This document shows, piece by piece, positions 1 to 7,866 of a stretch of 25,805 bases of DNA (the first letter of the stretch is position 1; each line of letters begins with the position of its first letter). The stretch comes from an uncultured bacterium. Lineage in GTDB: Bacteria > Cyanobacteriota > Vampirovibrionia > Gastranaerophilales > Gastranaerophilaceae. The notes under the pieces were generated by a model that made no database searches, was not told the origin of the DNA, and saw only the letters and a list, made by a program, of their open reading frames with translations. The stretch is taken from contig URFH01000033.1 of NCBI GenBank assembly GCA_900547155.1, forward strand, positions 1 through 25,805, given 5' to 3'. The position numbers and the translations under genes were made by a program.

Positions 1-149
1 AAGATTTGTGCGGTTTGTGTTTGTCCTTGCGATTCCGAAACGAGTTCGGAATGACATTTTTTCCTTTGTCACCCTGAACTTGATTCAGGGTCGCAAGATT
101 TGTGCGGTTTGTGTTTGTCCTTGCGATTCCGAAACGAGTTCGGAATGAC
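1..149. repeat. Palindromic repeat cluster inside a 94-bp tandem duplication
   Basis: Three 30-nt palindromic elements lie at 26-55 (minus), 68-97 (plus) and 120-149 (minus). Read in one orientation, each has the head GTCA, a 19-nt stem-loop and the tail TCGCAAG. The outer two have arms TTCCGAA/TTCGGAA and the middle one CCCTGAA/TTCAGGG. Positions 1-55 and 95-149 are identical over 55 bp, giving a 94-bp period, so the block was duplicated recently. The same family recurs at 11201-11324 and in degenerate form near 21184, 24894 and 25773. No gene lies in 1-217. Confidence 0.85.
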
Positions 150-200
150 TGTTACTTTATTATAAAGTCAAACCCGACTTTGGTAAAGTTTTTAAAGAAA

Positions 201-231
201 TTTACTAAAAATCGTACATGCGAAGTATAAT
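201..231 (+). promoter_or_regulatory. Candidate promoter of the MCE gene
   Basis: TTTACT at 201-206 and a perfect TATAAT at 226-231 are 19 bp apart. The -10 box ends 7 nt before the ATG at 239, so the expected transcription start falls on that ATG. No Shine-Dalgarno sequence is visible. The same geometry precedes comF. The -10 box is strong and the -35 box matches 4 of 6 consensus bases. Confidence 0.5.
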
Positions 232-238
232 AAATATT

Positions 239-844
239 ATGAAAAAACACATGATGTGGATAGTTGAACTTTTTGTATGGGGGCTGATAATTTTTACTGC
301 CCTTTTTATAGGCATTTACGTTCACAACGCCGATGTGAGAAAAAATTACACCTATTATGTGTTTTTTAAGGACGTTGACGGACTGATTAAAGGCTCTCCG
401 GTTAAACTTCAGGGCTATCAGGTCGGTTATGTTTCAAATATCTCGCTCGTAAATGATGAAGTTTTCGTAACTTTCATTATCACGGACAAAAATTTCAAAA
501 TGCCCAAGAAAATGAGCGCAACTGTCGAATTTACGGGCATGGGCGGGTCAAAATCGCTTGATTTAACCGCTCTGGACAGCACAGACAGCAGCAAAAACAT
601 TATCACAACAATTGAACCGCGAAGATTGCAGGATTTTTATATTTACGGAAACCAGATTGCGCAAAATATCGTATTTGCGACCTCCGGATTCACGGAAATG
701 CTCAACGACAGGCGCTATGCCCAGCTACAAAACCTCATAAAACATCCTGTATTTTTAAAAGATACGCACAATATGCTGGATAAATTGAATTCCAGCATTC
801 CGAAATCACTAAAAGACTGGAGATACAATGAAAACAGCTTTTAA
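239..844 (+). CDS. MCE (MlaD)-domain membrane-anchored protein
   Basis: About 201 residues from ATG 239. One hydrophobic segment near the N-terminus (about residues 6-28) would act as an uncleaved anchor. It is followed by an MCE domain (about 37-115) with the signature GLIKGSPVKLQGYQVGYV. The C-terminal region is short, so this is a single-domain MlaD-like protein rather than a long VpsC/PqiB type. MlaD family proteins bind lipid in the periplasm and work with an ABC permease and ATPase to move phospholipid between membranes; no mlaE or mlaF lies next to it in this window. An in-frame ATG at 218 would add 7 residues, but the promoter -10 box lies downstream of it, which favours 239. The 3' end overlaps upp by 17 nt, suggesting coupled translation. 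MCE assignment is confident; its transporter partner is unknown. Confidence 0.82.
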   Translation: MKKHMMWIVELFVWGLIIFTALFIGIYVHNADVRKNYTYYVFFKDVDGLIKGSPVKLQGYQVGYVSNISLVNDEVFVTFIITDKNFKMPKKMSATVEFTGMGGSKSLDLTALDSTDSSKNIITTIEPRRLQDFYIYGNQIAQNIVFATSGFTEMLNDRRYAQLQNLIKHPVFLKDTHNMLDKLNSSIPKSLKDWRYNENSF

Positions 845-1499
845 TTCCCAATATTTGACCGTTCTCGACCACCCGTTGTGCGAGCACAACCTCGGAGTGA
901 TAAGAAACAAAGACGTAAACTCCGACGGATTCAGAAATTCGCTCCGAAGACTTGCTTCATTGCTGATTTTTGAGGCTGCAAAGACCCTGCCGCTAAAAGA
1001 ATACACCGTAGAAACGCCTCTTGCGCAATGCCGCTCAAAAATGCTCGATAATGATGTAAAAATTATATTTGCGCCGATATTGAGAGCCGGCCTTGCACTC
1101 TCTGACGTAGCCAGCGAGATAATTCCGCAGGCAAGCGTGCAGCATGTGGGCATGTACAGGGATGAAATTACCCTAAAACCCGTCTGGTACTACGACAAAA
1201 CGCCTGTTGAATATTCAAATCCGCAAAATAAAAGAGTTTTCATACTCGACCCGATGCTTGCAACCGGAAATTCAGCGATTGCAGCTGTTTCGCTGTTTTT
1301 AAAAAGGGGAATTGCCCTTGAAAACCTAACTTTTGTGTCCATTGTATCGGCTCCTGAGGGGCTTATGGCACTGACCTCGGAGTTTCCGGAGCTTAGAATC
1401 GTCACAGCGACGATTGACGAGGGTTTGAATGCAAGAGGATATATCCTCCCGGGGCTTGGCGACGCCGGTGACAGGTTGTTTAATACTTTTGAGAAATAA
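828..1499 (+). CDS. upp: Uracil phosphoribosyltransferase
   Basis: Converts uracil and PRPP to UMP in pyrimidine salvage, in the cytoplasm. The 223-residue protein has the PRPP-binding loop DPMLATGNSA at residues 141-150 and the C-terminal uracil-binding stretch from ARGYILPGLGDAGD (about 202-215), both diagnostic of Upp rather than other phosphoribosyltransferases. Length is slightly above the usual 208-210. The start at 828 has a GGAG ribosome binding site at about 819-822 and lies inside the end of the MCE gene, so the two are probably translated from one mRNA. pgeF starts 2 nt after its stop codon. Confidence 0.95.
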   Translation: MKTAFNSQYLTVLDHPLCEHNLGVIRNKDVNSDGFRNSLRRLASLLIFEAAKTLPLKEYTVETPLAQCRSKMLDNDVKIIFAPILRAGLALSDVASEIIPQASVQHVGMYRDEITLKPVWYYDKTPVEYSNPQNKRVFILDPMLATGNSAIAAVSLFLKRGIALENLTFVSIVSAPEGLMALTSEFPELRIVTATIDEGLNARGYILPGLGDAGDRLFNTFEK

Positions 1500-1501
1500 A
1501 A

Positions 1502-2257
1502 ATGTTCTATTTTGACGAAATTGCCGGAAAAAAAGTTTTAAAATCCACAATGCTGCCGATGGTTGAGCATTTTTTTACCACGCGGGAGCTTCCGATTGCA
1601 GCCGGAGCGCTGGAAATCGCTGAAGAATGCCTGCAAAACAGAGAAATCGTCGCAAACCATCTCGAAATCAGCACAAAAGCCCTGATTTCACCGACCCAGA
1701 CCCACAGCAGCAACATAACGATTGCGCAAAAAATGAAATCTGAATATCCTGAAACGGATGCACTGGTCTTGAGCAGCAAAAACCTTGCTATCGCGCTGAA
1801 TTTTGCGGATTGCGTGCCGGTCATGCTTTATGATAAAAAAAACAACATCGGCGCAATCGCCCATGCCGGCTGGCGCGGCACCGCAGCCAAAATCGTGCCT
1901 GAAACCTTGAAATTTATGGCAAACTATTACGAAACAGCGCCATCTGACGTAATCGCAGTCATCGGGCCGGCAATCAGTGCAAAAAATTATCAGGTAGAAA
2001 AAGATGTTTTTGAAAAAATCATAAATACCATAAATTCCAGCCAAACAGAATGTTACAGGTATGACGAAAACGCCGGAAAGTTCAACATTGACCTGAAAAA
2101 AGTGAATTTTTACCAGCTGGAAGAAAACGGCGTCAATGAGATTGACCTATGCGGCTATTGTACTTTTGATTCCAGTGATATATTCTTTTCTTACAGGAAA
2201 GAAAACGGAAAAACAGCACGGCACAGTGCAGTAATGAAATTAAAGGAGATTGATTAA
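1502..2257 (+). CDS. pgeF: Laccase-domain protein of the PgeF/YfiH/LACC1 family
   Basis: The 251-residue protein has the conserved metal-site residues of this family: H68 in QTHSS, C104 in FADCVPVMLYD and H121 in HAGWRGTA, plus IGPAIS at about residue 165. Members were first called polyphenol oxidases. Some are now known to act on purine nucleosides, and the E. coli member removes a wrongly inserted L-serine from a peptidoglycan precursor. Which activity applies here cannot be read from sequence. The gene begins 2 nt after upp and ends directly against the next start codon, so it sits in the middle of a tight operon. Family assignment is secure; function is less so. Confidence 0.88.
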   Translation: MFYFDEIAGKKVLKSTMLPMVEHFFTTRELPIAAGALEIAEECLQNREIVANHLEISTKALISPTQTHSSNITIAQKMKSEYPETDALVLSSKNLAIALNFADCVPVMLYDKKNNIGAIAHAGWRGTAAKIVPETLKFMANYYETAPSDVIAVIGPAISAKNYQVEKDVFEKIINTINSSQTECYRYDENAGKFNIDLKKVNFYQLEENGVNEIDLCGYCTFDSSDIFFSYRKENGKTARHSAVMKLKEID

Positions 2258-3553
2258 ATGTCGGTTATAGAAAAAGTATCATCAATAAGCAACGAATTGG
2301 CGAATATTCTTGATTTTGCAGCAAAAAACGAAACAATAAAAACCGACTTTGAAAACTACCTGAAAACTATCGGCGCATACAATGCACCCGAATCAAAAGT
2401 TCATTCGCTGCTCGTCAGTTACGTTTTTGAGCGTATTTTGAACAAAGAAGGCGACACGGTTTTCTCTCTTTATGCAAAAGAAAACAAAAAGCTCGATTCT
2501 CACCAAAAAACACTTTTAAAAGCGCTCCAGTCCTCAATGAACACGGTTTTTGAGGTTAAAAATGTGCTGAAAAATGCATTCGAGCTGTACAATCTTGTGA
2601 ACGAAAAGGATTATACGGTAATTCCGCTTGTAAAAATGTCGCATTTGAGGGGAATTTACAAAGGAACTTATCTTCTGGCAAGGATTTTCTGCTTTGAAAA
2701 CGAGTATTTTCTGCTCGAAATCACAGAAACAATGTCCTCCTTGAAAAAAGATGAAATGTTAAAGCTCGCTGTTGCAAAAATCATTGAAGAACCGGAAAGA
2801 GTTTATGCTGACAACAAAGCAAAAATGAAAGATATCGAAAAAGAGCTGAAACAGTTCAGCACAAAGTTCAATGAATGCTTTGAAACGGACGAGGTTTTGA
2901 CGATTAATGACGCTGCGGACAACGTTATCGCTGCATTTAACGATTTTTGCCTTGATGAAATAACCGACGCGCAAAAAATCCGTGAACTGGTCATTGCACC
3001 GCAAAATTTTGGCTATTCGCCGGTTTCGGAGTTCAACAGCAGTTATAACAACTATCTTGAAAAGTCGCTGGGCGGTTTTTCAAGCCATTCAACAAAATAT
3101 GACGTCGGAATCATCTTTGAAGAGGGGCTCGGACTTTATATTGTGCCTTTCTGGGGAACTTTGTGCAAAATTTTTGAAGCTGAAAACTTCAAAGAAATTC
3201 AGGGCTGGGATGTTTGCGTAAAACAGTTCCTTGAAAACGATAAAATGAGCTCCGCGCTTGTCGAAAGGCTTAACAAAAAATACCCTGAATTCGTAAACCG
3301 CGTTAATGAGATTTATGAATCGCAAATGAGCTTTGAAGAAATACTTTCGAGGTTCAAACAGCATTTTCTGGACAAAAAAATCTTCTCGCCAACGAGCGTG
3401 CTTTATTCTTCCAAGGCGTTTTCGGATTTGATGGGATTTATTCCCGACCCGAACAAAAAAGCGCCCGCGCAGCCCGCTGTTAAGCCCGGCAGAAACGATT
3501 TATGCCCCTGCGGAAGCGGCAAAAAATACAAAAAGTGCTGCGGTATGGTATAA
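2258..3553 (+). CDS. SEC-C zinc-motif protein of unknown function
   Basis: 431 residues. The only recognised element is the C-terminal SEC-C motif [14 protein letters not shown], with zinc ligands at about C416, C418, C427 and C428. This is the short zinc hook also found at the end of SecA and on many unrelated proteins, where it mediates protein contacts. The preceding 400 residues look soluble and mostly helical, with charged segments (for example residues 185-215) and no transmembrane helix; I do not recognise a family. The ATG abuts the pgeF stop codon, with AAGGAG at 2243-2248 inside the end of pgeF. A SecA function is excluded because the ATPase domains are absent. Confidence 0.8.
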   Translation: MSVIEKVSSISNELANILDFAAKNETIKTDFENYLKTIGAYNAPESKVHSLLVSYVFERILNKEGDTVFSLYAKENKKLDSHQKTLLKALQSSMNTVFEVKNVLKNAFELYNLVNEKDYTVIPLVKMSHLRGIYKGTYLLARIFCFENEYFLLEITETMSSLKKDEMLKLAVAKIIEEPERVYADNKAKMKDIEKELKQFSTKFNECFETDEVLTINDAADNVIAAFNDFCLDEITDAQKIRELVIAPQNFGYSPVSEFNSSYNNYLEKSLGGFSSHSTKYDVGIIFEEGLGLYIVPFWGTLCKIFEAENFKEIQGWDVCVKQFLENDKMSSALVERLNKKYPEFVNRVNEIYESQMSFEEILSRFKQHFLDKKIFSPTSVLYSSKAFSDLMGFIPDPNKKAPAQPAVKPGRNDLCPCGSGKKYKKCCGMV

Positions 3554-3554
3554 T
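3546..3554 (+). promoter_or_regulatory. Extended -10 promoter for the uracil-DNA glycosylase gene
   Basis: TG at 3546-3547, one base, then a perfect TATAAT at 3549-3554 form an extended -10 element. It overlaps the last codons of the SEC-C gene and lies 32 nt before ATG 3587. No good -35 box is visible, which extended -10 promoters can tolerate. It would let the DNA repair gene be transcribed apart from the upstream operon. Confidence 0.4.
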
Positions 3555-3586
3555 ATAAATATATTCGCGCATTTTCAGGAGAAAGA

Positions 3587-4222
3587 ATGGTTCAGCATCT
3601 TATTGAAATAAAGTGCTCTGACGCAGTGCAAAAAGCCAAAGTTTTATCAGAAATCAAGACCGTTTGCACTCAATGCCGCGCCTGTGAGCTCCATAAAACG
3701 CGCACGCACCTTGTTTTTTCCGATGGCTCGCCCAATGCGGAAATTATGCTCATCGGAGAAGCGCCCGGAGCGGAAGAAGATGCAACAGGAGTGCCTTTTG
3801 TCGGGCGTTCCGGCAGACTTTTGAACGAATTTTTCGATAAAGCGGGAATTTCCAGAGCAAATCAGATTTACATAGCAAACACGATAAAATGCAGGCCGCC
3901 GCAGAATCGTGTGCCTTCTCACGAAGAAAAAATCGCCTGCCGTGCTTATTTAGACGCACAAATAGCCGTTGTGAAGCCCAAAATCATTCTTCTTTGCGGT
4001 GCAACCGCTGCGCAGTCGTTTATTGAAGAAGATTTCAAAATTTCGCAGGTTCGGGGCAAATGGCTGAACATTTTTGACGATATTGACGCAATGGTAATTT
4101 TTCATCCGTCATATTTGTTAAGAAATCATTCAACAGAGTCGGGTTCGCCGAGATGGTTTATGATGAGGGATTTAGAGGCGGTGAAAAAGCGGCTTTCCGC
4201 ACTGTCAGAAAATTTTGCATAA
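3587..4222 (+). CDS. Family 4 uracil-DNA glycosylase with a 4Fe-4S cluster
   Basis: Removes uracil from DNA to start base excision repair. The 211-residue protein has motif 1 GEAPGAEEDATGVPFVGRSG at about residues 57-76 and the C-terminal HPSYLLR motif. It also has four cysteines spaced as in the family 4 iron-sulfur cluster: C30 and C33 (CRAC), C102 (IKCRPP) and C118. The 16-residue gap between the last two matches the family. The start is fixed by AGGAG at 3577-3581, 5 nt before ATG. It is the last gene of the plus-strand run and ends in a strong terminator. The main uncertainty is family 4 versus the related family 5; the HPSYLLR form favours family 4. Confidence 0.92.
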   Translation: MVQHLIEIKCSDAVQKAKVLSEIKTVCTQCRACELHKTRTHLVFSDGSPNAEIMLIGEAPGAEEDATGVPFVGRSGRLLNEFFDKAGISRANQIYIANTIKCRPPQNRVPSHEEKIACRAYLDAQIAVVKPKIILLCGATAAQSFIEEDFKISQVRGKWLNIFDDIDAMVIFHPSYLLRNHSTESGSPRWFMMRDLEAVKKRLSALSENFA

Positions 4223-4227
4223 AAAAA

Positions 4228-4256
4228 ACAGCTCTCCGCGCGGAAAGCTGTTTTTC
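4228..4256. terminator. Bidirectional rho-independent terminator
   Basis: A stem of about 11 pairs, from ACAGCTCTCCGC to GCGGAAAGCTGT with one mismatch, has an A tract on its left and a T tract on its right. It therefore works in both directions, between the convergent glycosylase gene and rpsA. Confidence 0.85.
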
Positions 4257-4271
4257 TGTATTATCAGGCAA

Positions 4272-5342
4272 TTAGCCGTTAATATCTTTAACGCTCAAAG
4301 CGATTCTGTGTTCTTGAGGTGTGAATTTTTTAATCATCACTTTAACTTCGTCGCCTGCTTTGTAGATATCGAACGGATTAGCGTTTGAATCTTCCATTTC
4401 AGCTACGGGCAGAAGCGCTTCTACGCCCGGGAAAATGTTGATGAAAGCGCCGAAAGAGGTTACTTTGTTGACAGTACCGGTGATAACTTCGCCTTCTTTG
4501 AATTTATCTTCAATTTCTTCCCACGGATTGTCGCCGATTCTTTTCAAGCTCAAGCTGATTCTTTTAAGCTGTTCGTCAATTTTAAGGATTTTGACTTCAA
4601 TTTTTTGACCGAGAGTAAGAACATCGGACGGATGTTTGATTCTCTGCCAGGAGATTTCAGAAATCGGAAGAAGCCCGTCAACGCCGTTGATGTCAATAAA
4701 TGCACCAAAATCAGCGATTCTGACAACTTCACCCTCAACAATCTGGTCAATTTCAAGGTTAGAAATAACATCGTCAACCAGCTGCTCTCTTTGTTCAGCA
4801 AGAGCCTGTCTTTGAGAAAGAATGAGTTTGTTTCTTTTTGCGTCAGCTTCAAGAACTTTAACTTCGATTTCTTTGTTCATCAAACCGTCAAAAGGCATGC
4901 CTGTTCTCAACTGAGAAGCGGGGATAAATCCGCGCAAATCCTGAACTTCAACAATAACGCCGCCTTTAACGAGAGAAACAACCTTCGCAACAACGGTTTC
5001 GCCGGAAATTTTAGCGTTTTGAAGCGCCTGCCAGGCTTGAGCGCAAGCAACTTTTTTCAATGAAAGCAGCATTCCGCCGTCTTCTTTTTCGTCTTCTCTG
5101 AGAATGTAAAATTCTTTCTGGTCGCCTACTTTGAGCGGGTTTTCAGTGAGCATTGAAGACGGAATTTCTCTTTGAGGGAGGAAACCTTCGGATTTTGCTC
5201 CGATGTCAACCAAAAATCCGTCATTTTCAGCTTTTACAACAACGCCTTTTACAACGTCTGCTACATTGAGTTTTGTGGTGAAAGATTCTTCAAGAAGTCT
5301 TTCAAATTCGTCCATCTGGGACTTTTCTGATGTTTTTGCCAT
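4272..5342 (-). CDS. rpsA: Ribosomal protein S1 with four S1 domains
   Basis: 356 residues made of four S1 RNA-binding domains at about residues 27-97, 114-177, 201-266 and 284-353. The last two carry the classic core (FGAFIDINGVDGLLPISEIS and FGAFINIFPGVEALLPVAEM). S1 binds mRNA on the small ribosomal subunit and aids initiation. Four domains is shorter than the six of E. coli and closer to the shorter forms of cyanobacteria and many Gram-positives. The start has AAAGGA about 10 nt upstream. The gene lies 77 nt downstream of ispH on the same strand, which recalls the fused IspH-S1 proteins of clostridia. A general S1-domain RNA-binding protein is the only alternative. Confidence 0.88.
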   Translation of the reverse strand: MAKTSEKSQMDEFERLLEESFTTKLNVADVVKGVVVKAENDGFLVDIGAKSEGFLPQREIPSSMLTENPLKVGDQKEFYILREDEKEDGGMLLSLKKVACAQAWQALQNAKISGETVVAKVVSLVKGGVIVEVQDLRGFIPASQLRTGMPFDGLMNKEIEVKVLEADAKRNKLILSQRQALAEQREQLVDDVISNLEIDQIVEGEVVRIADFGAFIDINGVDGLLPISEISWQRIKHPSDVLTLGQKIEVKILKIDEQLKRISLSLKRIGDNPWEEIEDKFKEGEVITGTVNKVTSFGAFINIFPGVEALLPVAEMEDSNANPFDIYKAGDEVKVMIKKFTPQEHRIALSVKDING

Positions 5343-5390
5343 GTTTTTATTTTCCTTTCATATTGTTTTTTGATTATTTAAAGATTTTGG

Positions 5391-5410
5391 GGGGATTTTT
5401 TAAGCTCCCC
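5391..5410 (-). other. Hairpin between ispH and rpsA
   Basis: GGGGA and TCCCC pair across a 10-nt loop in the 77-nt ispH-rpsA gap. No U tract follows on the minus strand, so it is not a clear terminator. It could be an mRNA processing or attenuation site. Confidence 0.3.
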
Positions 5411-5419
5411 GGCGATATG

Positions 5420-6283
5420 TTACAATTTTTCGAGCTCAAATATCACTTCATCAATGATTTCCTGCGGAGTAGAAGCACCTGCGGTGATTCCGATATTCTG
5501 GGCCCTGTCAAGGAGCTCCATGTGGTCAGAAAGCTCTTTTGCGGTTTCAATGTGGATTGTCGGGGTGATTCCTGTGAGGATTTCGGCAAGATGGGTTGTA
5601 TTAGCGCTTTTTCGGCTGCCTACAACAATCATCAAATCCGATTCCTGCGCAAGATTTCTCGCCTCATTCTGCCTTAAAGACGTAGAAGCGCAAATTGTAT
5701 TAAAAATAAGAAGCTCTTTTGAGATTCCGGTTAAATAATCCACTATTTTTTTGAGATTTTCAATCCTCTGCGTCGTCTGAACAACAACGCCGATTTTCTT
5801 TTTCGACTTAATCTCCTGTTCATACCCGCTCAGCGATTCCACGTCGGGCGCAACGATAATATTATCGCCGTAAATCTCTGCATTTGCTCTGATTGCAGCG
5901 ACTTCAGGGTGCTCGGGCTTGCCTACGATAACGAGTGTATAGCCATCTTGAATAAGCTGAATCGCCTTTTGCTGAACTTTTTTCACGTCAGGGCAGGTCA
6001 GGTCAACAATTTCATAGCCCTTATTTTTTATATCTTCAAAAACAGCAGGCGAAGCGCCATGGCTCCTTATTACGCAGATTCCGCAGCCGTTTGAGGGCAA
6101 TTCGTCAACCGTGTGTATGCCAAGATTTGAGAGTTCGTTAATGACGTGAGAATTGTGAATTAATTCGCCAAGAACCCAAATTTGTTTGTCGTTATTTTCA
6201 GATTTTAACCTTTTTGTTGTTTCGACGGCCCTTTTTACGCCGTAGCAAAAACCTGCGTGTTTCGCGAGTTTTATATTTTTCAA
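5420..6283 (-). CDS. ispH: 4-hydroxy-3-methylbut-2-enyl diphosphate reductase
   Basis: Last enzyme of the MEP pathway, making IPP and DMAPP with a 4Fe-4S cluster. Cluster cysteines are at C13 (GFCYGV), C97 (LTCPDV) and C198 (NTICAS). Substrate-binding residues are at H43 (LIHN), H75 (RSHG) and H125 with E127 (EHPEV). The 287-residue length is normal. The start codon is TTG at 6281-6283, directly preceded by an in-frame TAA, so no longer form is possible and no ATG preserves C13. Ribosome binding is weak (AGGA about 12 nt upstream), suggesting modest expression. It is divergent from dxr of the same pathway. Confidence 0.95.
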   Translation of the reverse strand: MKNIKLAKHAGFCYGVKRAVETTKRLKSENNDKQIWVLGELIHNSHVINELSNLGIHTVDELPSNGCGICVIRSHGASPAVFEDIKNKGYEIVDLTCPDVKKVQQKAIQLIQDGYTLVIVGKPEHPEVAAIRANAEIYGDNIIVAPDVESLSGYEQEIKSKKKIGVVVQTTQRIENLKKIVDYLTGISKELLIFNTICASTSLRQNEARNLAQESDLMIVVGSRKSANTTHLAEILTGITPTIHIETAKELSDHMELLDRAQNIGITAGASTPQEIIDEVIFELEKL

Positions 6284-6482
6284 TTAAAAGATACGTCCTG
6301 TCTTTAAGCCTCATACGAAAGAATTCGTATGGTATTTTTTTTATAACACAAACATATTTTTTAAACAAACATCACACTTCTTTTGTTTAGGATATAATTA
6401 ATCTGGTATTGATTCGCATTGCGGGAATTTCGGGCAAAAATCCGGAAATGCAGGCGATTTAGCAGATTAAACGGATATAAAT
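6284..6482. promoter_or_regulatory. Shared ispH-dxr divergent control region
   Basis: On the minus strand, TTGTTT (6363-6368), 17 bp and TATAAA (6340-6345) form a likely ispH promoter, with a start near 6333. Just downstream, a perfect 8-bp inverted repeat CATACGAA/TTCGTATG (6312-6331) would form a hairpin at the 5' end of the ispH mRNA or serve as an operator. On the plus strand, TATAAT at 6393-6398 is a possible dxr -10 box with no convincing -35 box, leaving a leader of about 80 nt. Confidence 0.5.
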
Positions 6483-7643
6483 ATGGACGGAGTTAAGAAA
6501 AAAATTTCTATTCTCGGCGCAACCGGCTCAATCGGAACGCAGGCTGTGGAAGTTTTGTCAAAAGTTAATAAAGATTTTGAAGTAAAAGCGCTTTGCGGCG
6601 GGGACAATATTGAAAAATTAAGAGAAGAAATAAAGCTGGTCAATCCATCCGTTGTCTGCACAAAAACAGCCGAAAATGCAAAGATTTTGCAGGCGGAATT
6701 CCCGGATATTGAGGTTTTATACGGTGATGAGGGGCTTGATGCGGTTGCGTCCGACACGGATAATGATATGATTCTCGTTGCTGTTTCGGGAAAAATAGGC
6801 TTAAGACCCACGCTGAAAGCAATCGAAAATAAAATAGATATTGCGCTTGCAAACAAAGAAACGCTTGTTATGGCGGGCGATATTGTTATGAAAAAGGTCA
6901 AAGAAAGCGGAATTTCGCTTTTGCCGGTAGATAGCGAGCATTCTGCAATCCATCAGTGCATAAAAAATATAAATGAGGTGGAAAAACTCATAATTACCGC
7001 ATCAGGAGGCCCTTTCAGAACAAAAACAATCGAAGAAATGCACCATGCAACGGTTGAACAGACGCTTGCACATCCAAAATGGAATATGGGCAAAAAAATA
7101 ACAATTGATTCGGCAACCCTTATGAACAAAGGGCTTGAGGTGATAGAAGCGCACCATCTTTTCAATATGCCTTATGAAAAAATCGATGTAGTTGTTCATC
7201 CGCAAAGTATTGTGCACAGTGCGGTTGAATACAAAGACGGAAGCGTGATTGCGCAGCTCGGCTTCCCCAGTATGCATATTCCGATTCAATATGCGCTCTG
7301 TTATCCGCAAAGGGTTGAGGGAATTGAGTCAAAAGGTTTTGATTTTGTAAAAGCGGCAAGGCTGGAGTTTGAAAAACCGGATTTGGAGAAATTTCCATCC
7401 TTAAAACTCGCTTACGAAGCCGGAAAAGCCGGAGGAACTTATCCTGTCTGCTTAAATGCAGCAAACGAGGAGGCTGTTTTTGCATTTTTAGACGGAAAAA
7501 TTTCGCTCGGGAAAATTTATGAAATCACAAAACGAATGATTGACGAACATAACAACATTTCCAACCCGTCTATTGAAGAAATTTTTGAAGAAGACAGAAA
7601 AATAAGAAATGAAGTAAGAATACTGCTTCAAAAAAATCAATAG
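6483..7643 (+). CDS. dxr: 1-deoxy-D-xylulose 5-phosphate reductoisomerase
   Basis: First committed MEP-pathway enzyme, turning DXP into MEP with NADPH. The 386-residue protein has the NADPH-binding loop GATGSIGTQ (12-20), ALANKETLVMAG (121-132) and metal ligands D150 and E152 in VDSEHSAIHQC. It also has the active-site lid around HPKWNMG (197-203) and NKGLE (215-219), where E219 is the third metal ligand. The length fits the family. Upstream and divergent is ispH, so two steps of one pathway are controlled from one 199-bp region. No other MEP gene is in the window. Confidence 0.97.
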   Translation: MDGVKKKISILGATGSIGTQAVEVLSKVNKDFEVKALCGGDNIEKLREEIKLVNPSVVCTKTAENAKILQAEFPDIEVLYGDEGLDAVASDTDNDMILVAVSGKIGLRPTLKAIENKIDIALANKETLVMAGDIVMKKVKESGISLLPVDSEHSAIHQCIKNINEVEKLIITASGGPFRTKTIEEMHHATVEQTLAHPKWNMGKKITIDSATLMNKGLEVIEAHHLFNMPYEKIDVVVHPQSIVHSAVEYKDGSVIAQLGFPSMHIPIQYALCYPQRVEGIESKGFDFVKAARLEFEKPDLEKFPSLKLAYEAGKAGGTYPVCLNAANEEAVFAFLDGKISLGKIYEITKRMIDEHNNISNPSIEEIFEEDRKIRNEVRILLQKNQ

Positions 7644-7714
7644 TTTGTAAACATTTTAATAATAATTTTAAAATTACTACATATTTTGAGATTTTTTAAA
7701 ATTTTTCATGCTAA

Positions 7715-7746
7715 ATTAATAATTGCCCGAAGGCAAAGTTATTAAT
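7715..7746 (+). other. Strong hairpin between dxr and the winged-helix gene
   Basis: Thirteen base pairs with a 2-nt bulge close on the tetraloop CGAA (ATTAATAA then TTGCC on the left arm). No U tract follows, so it is a poor terminator for dxr. It covers the -35 zone of the next promoter and might be an operator or an mRNA 3' end stabiliser. Confidence 0.5.
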
Positions 7747-7754
7747 GTTAAAAT
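7746..7754 (+). promoter_or_regulatory. Extended -10 promoter for the winged-helix gene
   Basis: TG, one base and TAAAAT make an extended -10 element; the same TGnTAAAAT form precedes the RicT gene at 11431. The start would be near 7761, giving a leader of about 106 nt. Confidence 0.35.
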
Positions 7755-7762
7755 AGCGGATT

Positions 7763-7834
7763 GTTGAAAAAGCACATTCGCCCCCAAAAAAGAATAGTTA
7801 GATTTTCAACTTCGGGTGTCCGTAATTTCGGACA
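7763..7834 (+). promoter_or_regulatory. Structured 5' leader
   Basis: GTTGAAAA (7763-7770) can pair with TTTTCAAC (7803-7810), and TGTCCG (7817-7822) pairs with CGGACA (7829-7834) around a 6-nt loop. The second hairpin ends 17 nt before AAGGAG (7852-7857). No known riboswitch class was recognised. It may be a translational control element. Confidence 0.35.
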
Positions 7835-7866
7835 GGTAAACAGTTTGAGTCAAGGAGATAATACAA

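Noticed and set aside
1..149. CRISPR array
   Set aside because: The repeats are palindromic, alternate in orientation, and are not separated by regular unique spacers; no cas gene is present.
2258..3553. SecA fragment, because of the SEC-C motif
   Set aside because: No SecA ATPase motifs occur in the upstream 400 residues; SEC-C motifs occur on many unrelated proteins.
4605..5063. A 152-residue plus-strand open frame
   Set aside because: Antisense to the S1 domains of rpsA; no family resemblance.
7763..7834. Known riboswitch class
   Set aside because: No conserved core of a riboswitch I can recall was matched, so it is listed only as a structured leader.
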